Source of the DNA: Liolophura sinensis
Taxonomy: Eukaryota > Mollusca > Polyplacophora > Chitonida > Chitonidae
DNA length: 64,000 nt
NCBI RefSeq assembly: GCF_032854445.1
Contig: NC_088303.1
Coordinates: 33,487,501-33,551,500, forward strand
Direction: 5' to 3'
Shown here: positions 60,801 to 64,000 of the stretch, one piece after another
How positions within the stretch are numbered: the stretch's first letter is position 1
How the letters are laid out: each line of letters begins with the position of its first letter
The notes under the pieces: generated by a model
What the model saw: the letters and a program-made list of their open reading frames with translations, nothing else
Told to the model about the DNA's origin: nothing
Database searches by the model: none
Position numbers and translations under genes: made by a program

Positions 60801-63800
60801 TTGACAGTGCACAGCCATTAGTTTATACTGTGGTGGGCAGCATAAAATACACCAAACCATGCAACCAAATTTCACAATTTCTAACTTACCAGTATGTGGT
60901 TTACAAAGAGAGATAATTTTCTCTGGCGCTCCCTTCACATACGCCGACATGTGCGACTGGCCCAATATACGCGCGATGACGCTCATCCTCTGCATGCTGC
61001 TGGAGAAGGTAAACTGACGAACTATCCCAACCTCAAAGGGAGGCTGGATCAAAACCAAAAAAAACATTACTTTGGTTAATTTTCGGGATGAGTGTACATT
61101 TTGTGAAAGATAAAATGAAGAAGTAAATTAACATGAACTCATAGGTAGTTATCATTATCTACATCTTGAAATAACTGTTGTTATTATGAACAGACAAGAA
61201 ATTAATTAAGAAAGTAGAAACAGTTTTGGTTTATTATAAGTTTTGAGCACATTAATCATTGTCAAAATGGACATATGTATACCTATAAACAGATAAAAAA
61301 AATAAATAAAAAGAAAAAAAACAATCTTTCAATAGTTGCAAAAAGTAAAATTATATTGAGCATCTGAAAATTATTATACGTACATGTATGCAGATTTAAA
61401 AAATTAAATTTAAATAAAGGTTTAATTAAAAGCCAAAGTGTGGCAGGCTATAAATTAAAACAAAAGTCATAAGCAAGCACATCACACAAAGGGTTTAAAT
61501 TAGTACAGAAAGACAATTATTAGGCTGTTAAAAAGGAGGGTAACAATGCAATGCAACTGTCTGTTACTTTCCTCTAGTATTTATATTTCAACACAAGCCT
61601 TTTTTTTGCAGACAAGCTCTAAACATCAGATTTGTAATGCAATTCAATAGATTTTTAAACTACTTGTTGAAGGATGTTAGTTTGAAAGAGTTTGCCAGAA
61701 AGCACAACAAGGCCATCTTCACTGATAGAAACAAAGCCATTAAAATTCATAATTTGATTACATGGCAATTTCAGTGATTTTTAAACTTTTTATAATATAT
61801 ATTAATTTACACATTACAGGAAGTAAACCTCAAGATACTTTCTCCTCTCTTTTTCAATTTTCTGTCTTACAATGTTTCTTTTATCAAACAAAAATCTGAA
61901 AGCTTTTCCTGAAAATATGTATACATATTAAAAATGGCAATTTTGCCTACACCAATGACTACATTTTGCAGACTGGCAAAGCAGAGTGGAGACAAAATAA
62001 GGTTGGGAGAATAGTCACCTTGTCAGGTAGACTGACATCATGCATGAATGTGTCTCGTGTACACGGTTTCACAACAGTAGGCATCATCGTTTCAAATTTA
62101 CTAGTATCCTGACCTGGCTCTTCTAAAACCTGAAAATGGACCAGTGGATGTCCTTCCAATTTCAGAAACGGCAAGAAAATGTTGAGCTGAAACCACCACC
62201 CACTAGGGCACACATGAGAACACTGGGCATAATTCTATGCGTAAAAGACATGCCCCTGTACCGAGTCTGTACCAACTTCTTTTGACCTGGGTCCATATTT
62301 ATCATACATCTCAAGACGGTGGCCAAAAATTCAAGCACAGTTAAAATGCTTTGCTGTCGGAAGTTCAAAATTGACACACTGATTCTTTGGTGCAGAACAA
62401 TGTACCATCCACAATTTGAGTTCTTTACGAGTTTGGCTTTTAAGCACTTGCAATTGATGACTTCAGTTGCTTAATAAATTATGAGCCCTGGCGACATGTA
62501 TGAAAGGTTACCTAATTCTCTGACCTTCTCAACCACCACTGTGACCTACATTTTGAAACATTCTGAGAGAGCTATGGGGAGTAGAGAAATAACTTGCACA
62601 ATTTTATTAATCCTGCACCTTTAGTGACACAAACAAATCAATTTTGTCCCCATTTTGATAATAATTGTATAAATAAATTCCACTGAAAAAAGTGCTTCAG
62701 AGGTTGAAAAGGTTGAAGATTCACAGTAAGTAAATGTTCATGTAACTACCATGCTAATGCACCGTAACCCTACAATACCGGGGGTCGCTGAGGAAAGTTA
62801 TCACAGGCCACAAAGTGAATTACAACTGCTAGGGCAAGAGTAAAGACATTTTGTTGCCATGGTAGTTTAAATCTGCGGTGTTGTTAGTCAACATGTCTCT
62901 CAAGAGACTGTCATGATAACAGGTTATCTCTTGAGGCTGGCGATATCTAATCATGTACCAAGAGGCTTGTGAAGGCTGATTATCAACCAAGAGGCTAGTG
63001 ATAACAAATTATCTACCAAGAGGCTAGTGATAACTGATTATCTACCAAGAGGCTTGTGATAACTGATTATCTACCAAGGGGCTTGTGATAACTGATTATC
63101 TACCAAGAGGCTTGTGATAACTGATTATCTACCAAGAGGCTTGTGATAACTGATTATCTACCAAGAGGCTTGTGATAACTGATGCACAATGATATAAACA
63201 GACAACAAAATGAAGTTTGTGAAAGTGTTTTATCACAAAGAAGCAATAACCCAAAGAAAATTATATACCAAAGCAGGCATGAAGCAGACATGAAGTAAGC
63301 AAATGAAGCGAATGCATTACAAGGCCGAATAACAATGTAAGCTTGTGTATTGAGAAATACAAGGAAATGGTTTTGGAAATGCTGTAAAAGGTATTTCAGA
63401 GAATATAGAGGCTACATTGGGCATACTACAAAAATACAAGCAACACACACCTTAATAGGGATATGTGTATACTACATGAGGCAGCAGAATTTACATGAAT
63501 TTTGATGTACACGTTAGTATGAAATGTGAATAACTACACCTGAATATGTATATATTATCTATCCTTGCACAGGCAGAGCCATGCTGCTTAAAAATTGTCA
63601 ACATGTGGCAAAATTACAATGTAACAAAATTTGCATACAAGCCAAATTTCCATGAATTTCTGACACTATTATTATACATAAACATACATGTACCTGCAAA
63701 AACTGCAAAACAAAAGCGCAACAAGCAAATTTGTGACATGCCCCCTAACAGAAGCCTGAAAACAAACAGGAAAAATGCAGAGGTCTAGGGAGTGGACAGG

Positions 63801-63989
63801 CTGAAAGGTTGGATGGGGGTAGGGGGGGAATTTGTTGTGGAGTAAGGATGGGGAGACCTTCACCTGCTGATTACTGTTGTAGGAGGGGTATCCCCGGTAG
63901 AAGGCTCGTGAGCCAGGTGCTTTAGGCTTAACCACAGTGGGCATAAGACAATCAAAGCGGGTTCTATCCTCCCCAGGTTCCTCTATGTC
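48618..63989 (-). CDS. ATP13A3: P5B-type ATPase (ATP13A3-like), 3' half, 17-18 exons
   Basis: P5B ATPases are membrane pumps of endolysosomal compartments that move polyamines and are linked to cation homeostasis. Minus exons: 63989-63864 or 62129-62019 (alternatives), 61043-60890, 60341-60221, 59134-59010, 58456-58272, 57168-57130, 55023-54916, 53853-53774, 53318-53276, 53012-52903, 52425-52329, 52036-51964, 51563-51413, 51164-51016, 50473-50385, 49905-49816, 48803-48618. From 61043 on they give exactly 600 codons. Motifs are [28 protein letters not shown] (nucleotide binding), [30 protein letters not shown] (hinge) and six C-terminal membrane helices. The phosphorylated DKTGT lies upstream of the window. 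It resembles human ATP13A3 more than ATP13A2 (SKLTWH..Q.ISRD). Confidence 0.95.
49596..49770 (-). repeat. Dispersed repeat, copy 1
   Basis: The reverse complement matches 59598-59790 (ttctgagagtgctattga; gggatgatattct; aaaatgcactttt). Intronic; class unknown. Confidence 0.6.
49816..49905 (-). CDS. ATP13A3: ATP13A3 exon (membrane helix 10)
   Basis: 30 codons, phase 0-0: [20 protein letters not shown], then [10 protein letters not shown], aligning with the last helix of the family (VN.FVS...E). Confidence 0.92.
50385..50473 (-). CDS. ATP13A3: ATP13A3 exon (membrane helix 9)
   Basis: Encodes [20 protein letters not shown], then [10 protein letters not shown] strongly hydrophobic helix, in frame on both sides. 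Confidence 0.92.
50800..50945 (-). mobile_element. Family 1 SINE, partial
   Basis: Diverged tail (ttcgactggtgtttttactc) and body (gcagagcctgggggaaactc) in an ATP13A3 intron; the head is absent. Confidence 0.75.
51016..51164 (-). CDS. ATP13A3: ATP13A3 exon (membrane helix 8)
   Basis: Encodes [20 protein letters not shown], then [20 protein letters not shown] and PFRRRIWSN, matching ENT.VF.IS.FQY...A.AFSKGKPFR. Helix M8. Confidence 0.97.
51286..51332 (-). mobile_element. Family 1 SINE tail fragment
   Basis: Only 'tttatttgattggtgtttaa' and 'gtacttaagaatttta' remain. Confidence 0.5.
51413..51563 (-). CDS. ATP13A3: ATP13A3 exon (membrane helix 7)
   Basis: Encodes [20 protein letters not shown], then [20 protein letters not shown] and SYFLIKAQP. 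The LV..RPP.SL motif precedes helix M7. Confidence 0.96.
51964..52036 (-). CDS. ATP13A3: ATP13A3 exon (membrane helix 6)
   Basis: Encodes [20 protein letters not shown], then VAFL. Hydrophobic helix M6; the L.DF.FL..DL pattern is conserved. Confidence 0.95.
52329..52425 (-). CDS. ATP13A3: ATP13A3 exon (membrane helix 5)
   Basis: Encodes [20 protein letters not shown], then [12 protein letters not shown]. Membrane segment M5 follows the REGRAAL motif. Confidence 0.97.
52617..52835. repeat. Dispersed repeat family, copy A
   Basis: Aligns with 62515-62740 in the same orientation (caacaaccacta...; agaaataatttgcac; gtgacaaaaacaaatca; tgaaaaaagctgctt). Intronic in ATP13A3. No coding capacity. Confidence 0.6.
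52903..53012 (-). CDS. ATP13A3: ATP13A3 exon
   Basis: Encodes [20 protein letters not shown], then [16 protein letters not shown], close to [20 protein letters not shown] of human ATP13A3. Confidence 0.97.
53276..53318 (-). CDS. ATP13A3: ATP13A3 exon with GDGAND hinge
   Basis: 43-bp exon encoding [14 protein letters not shown]. It holds the invariant P-type GDGxND motif that coordinates Mg. The residue after NDC is Met (ATG before the donor) where human ATP13A2 and ATP13A3 have Gly. Confidence 0.96.
53774..53853 (-). CDS. ATP13A3: ATP13A3 exon (P-domain)
   Basis: Encodes [20 protein letters not shown], then KQLQDLG, matching GTVFARMAPDQKTQLIE.LQ of ATP13A3. Acceptor 'tttttgtag'. Confidence 0.97.
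54095..54600. repeat. 24-bp minisatellite, about 21 copies, open on both strands
   Basis: Unit 'cagattgtggtggcactttt'+'ctgc' with ctgc/cagc and gtggtggc/gtggtgtc variants. It gives a 186-codon plus frame (ALFCQIVV cycle) and a 153-codon minus frame (SATTIWQK cycle). It lies in an ATP13A3 intron; no evidence supports translation. Confidence 0.92.
54916..55023 (-). CDS. ATP13A3: ATP13A3 exon (P-domain)
   Basis: 36 codons: [20 protein letters not shown], then [16 protein letters not shown], matching YHFAMNGKSF.V....FQDLVPK of the family. Donor 'gttaga'. Confidence 0.96.
56583..56800 (+). mobile_element. Family 1 SINE, 5'-truncated
   Basis: Starts at 'agtctctcaccaatgcggtc' and carries a short internal duplication (cgtgggaaggtacatgggaa). 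Tail ATAAATAAATAAATA. Intronic in ATP13A3, antisense to the gene. Confidence 0.85.
57059..57113 (+). other. G-rich tract with quadruplex potential
   Basis: Several runs of four or more G within 55 bp (gggggggtgg, ggaggggagggg, ggggaggggg). On the ATP13A3 sense strand this is a C-rich tract just downstream of the microexon donor. Confidence 0.7.
57130..57168 (-). CDS. ATP13A3: 39-bp microexon of ATP13A3
   Basis: 13 codons, phase 0-0: [13 protein letters not shown]. Acceptor 'tgtgtttcag', donor 'gtcagt'. It falls in the variable linker between the P-domain segments; skipping would keep frame. It is followed in the intron (sense strand) by a C-rich tract, the complement of the G-rich run at 57059-57113. 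Confidence 0.7.
58272..58456 (-). CDS. ATP13A3: ATP13A3 exon (P-domain)
   Basis: Encodes [20 protein letters not shown], then [20 protein letters not shown] and a Ser/Glu-rich linker ending EVPPE. The donor 'gtaggg' is weaker than its neighbours and lies before the microexon. Confidence 0.95.
59010..59134 (-). CDS. ATP13A3: ATP13A3 exon (N- to P-domain)
   Basis: Encodes [20 protein letters not shown], then [20 protein letters not shown]. It ends in the conserved TVMVTGD motif, split by the intron. Confidence 0.97.
59213..59380 (+). mobile_element. Family 1 SINE, 5'-truncated
   Basis: Body (gccgtacgtgggaaggtctt; atggtcgtgggttcatccag) and tail (gttgaacatcaatcaaataa). Confidence 0.8.
59598..59790 (+). 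repeat. Dispersed repeat, copy 2
   Basis: Counterpart, in the opposite orientation, of 49596-49770 (ttctgagagttctattga; ggatgatatcct; aaaatgcacttttgagg). Confidence 0.6.
60221..60341 (-). CDS. ATP13A3: ATP13A3 exon (N-domain)
   Basis: Encodes [20 protein letters not shown], then [20 protein letters not shown], matching GFRVIALA.R...SKLTWH of ATP13A3. Acceptor 'tactccag'. Confidence 0.96.
60890..61043 (-). CDS. ATP13A3: ATP13A3 exon with KGAPE motif
   Basis: Encodes [20 protein letters not shown], then [20 protein letters not shown] and [11 protein letters not shown]. This is the nucleotide-binding domain. Donor gtaagt, phase 1. Confidence 0.97.
62019..62129 (-). CDS. ATP13A3: ATP13A3 alternative exon, version 2
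   Basis: 37 codons, phase 0-0: [20 protein letters not shown], then [17 protein letters not shown]. Acceptor 'cattttcag', donor 'gtgact'. Either version joins in frame to the next exon starting [10 protein letters not shown]. Using both would repeat the same segment, so mutually exclusive use is likely. Confidence 0.88.
62515..62740. repeat. Dispersed repeat family, copy B
   Basis: Same family as 52617-52835. Lies between the two alternative ATP13A3 exons. Confidence 0.6.
62930..63182. repeat. 29-bp minisatellite, about 8 copies
   Basis: Unit 'gaggcttgtgataactgatt'+'atctaccaa' repeats every 29 bp. It lies in the intron that separates the two alternative ATP13A3 exons. Confidence 0.92.
63864..63989 (-). 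CDS. ATP13A3: ATP13A3 alternative exon, version 1
   Basis: 42 codons, phase 0-0: [20 protein letters not shown], then [20 protein letters not shown] and QQ. Acceptor 'ttttctccag', donor 'gtgaag'. It is homologous to the exon at 62019-62129 over EEPG.D...F...MPTVVKP and diverges in its C-terminal half. Confidence 0.9.
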
Positions 63990-64000
63990 CTGGAGAAAAG

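Overview
The window is animal genomic DNA: AT-rich, with large introns, GT-AG splice sites and many short interspersed elements. Two tRNA-derived SINE families recur, one ending in a TAAATAAATAAAT-type tail and one ending in CACTCACTCACT. Both are of a kind I associate with molluscs, so a mollusc (or at least a lophotrochozoan) is the best guess. The species cannot be read from the sequence. No prokaryotic, viral or CRISPR content was seen.

Layout. (1) 1-4940: degenerate repeats, a 62-bp satellite, a foldback element and a SINE, probably lying in an intron of the next gene. (2) 4941-22287, plus strand: the last 14 coding exons (about 570 codons) of a procollagen lysyl hydroxylase (PLOD), ending at a clear stop. 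A 13-codon candidate cassette exon lies at 18224-18262. (3) 22288-29538: PLOD 3' UTR, then gene-poor SINE-bearing DNA. (4) 29539-32992, minus strand: a complete four-exon secreted GH114-type glycoside hydrolase (copy A). (5) 33000-37600: minisatellites, SINEs and two foldback elements. (6) 37619 to about 41478, minus strand: a strongly diverged GH114-like paralogue (copy B). It has the same intron phases and a last exon of the same length as A, but carries a triplicated 20-residue block over the putative active-site segment. A decayed partial duplicate of it lies just upstream (41525-42255). (7) 42578-43192, minus strand: an intronless ORF for an unrecognised charged, probably coiled-coil 204-residue protein. 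(8) 48618-63989, minus strand: the 3' half of a P5B-type ATPase (ATP13A3-like polyamine/cation pump), from the nucleotide-binding domain to the C-terminus. It includes two homologous phase 0-0 exons that look mutually exclusive, and a 39-bp microexon.

The genes do not form a pathway. PLOD modifies collagen in the ER, the GH114 proteins are probably secreted or lumenal, and the P5B ATPase is a membrane pump. The linked story is the GH114 pair, a tandem duplication in which one copy diverged sharply. The most interesting structural points are the duplicated ATPase exon pair, the tandemly copied exon end with its splice donor in PLOD intron 7, the triplicated block in GH114 copy B, the large foldback elements, and three minisatellites that stay open in several reading frames.

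Exon coordinates were found by hand from reading frame, protein-family similarity and GT/AG signals. Each multi-exon model keeps frame across all joined exons: PLOD 1712 nt from a phase start, GH114-A 777 nt, ATPase 1800 nt after the alternative exons.
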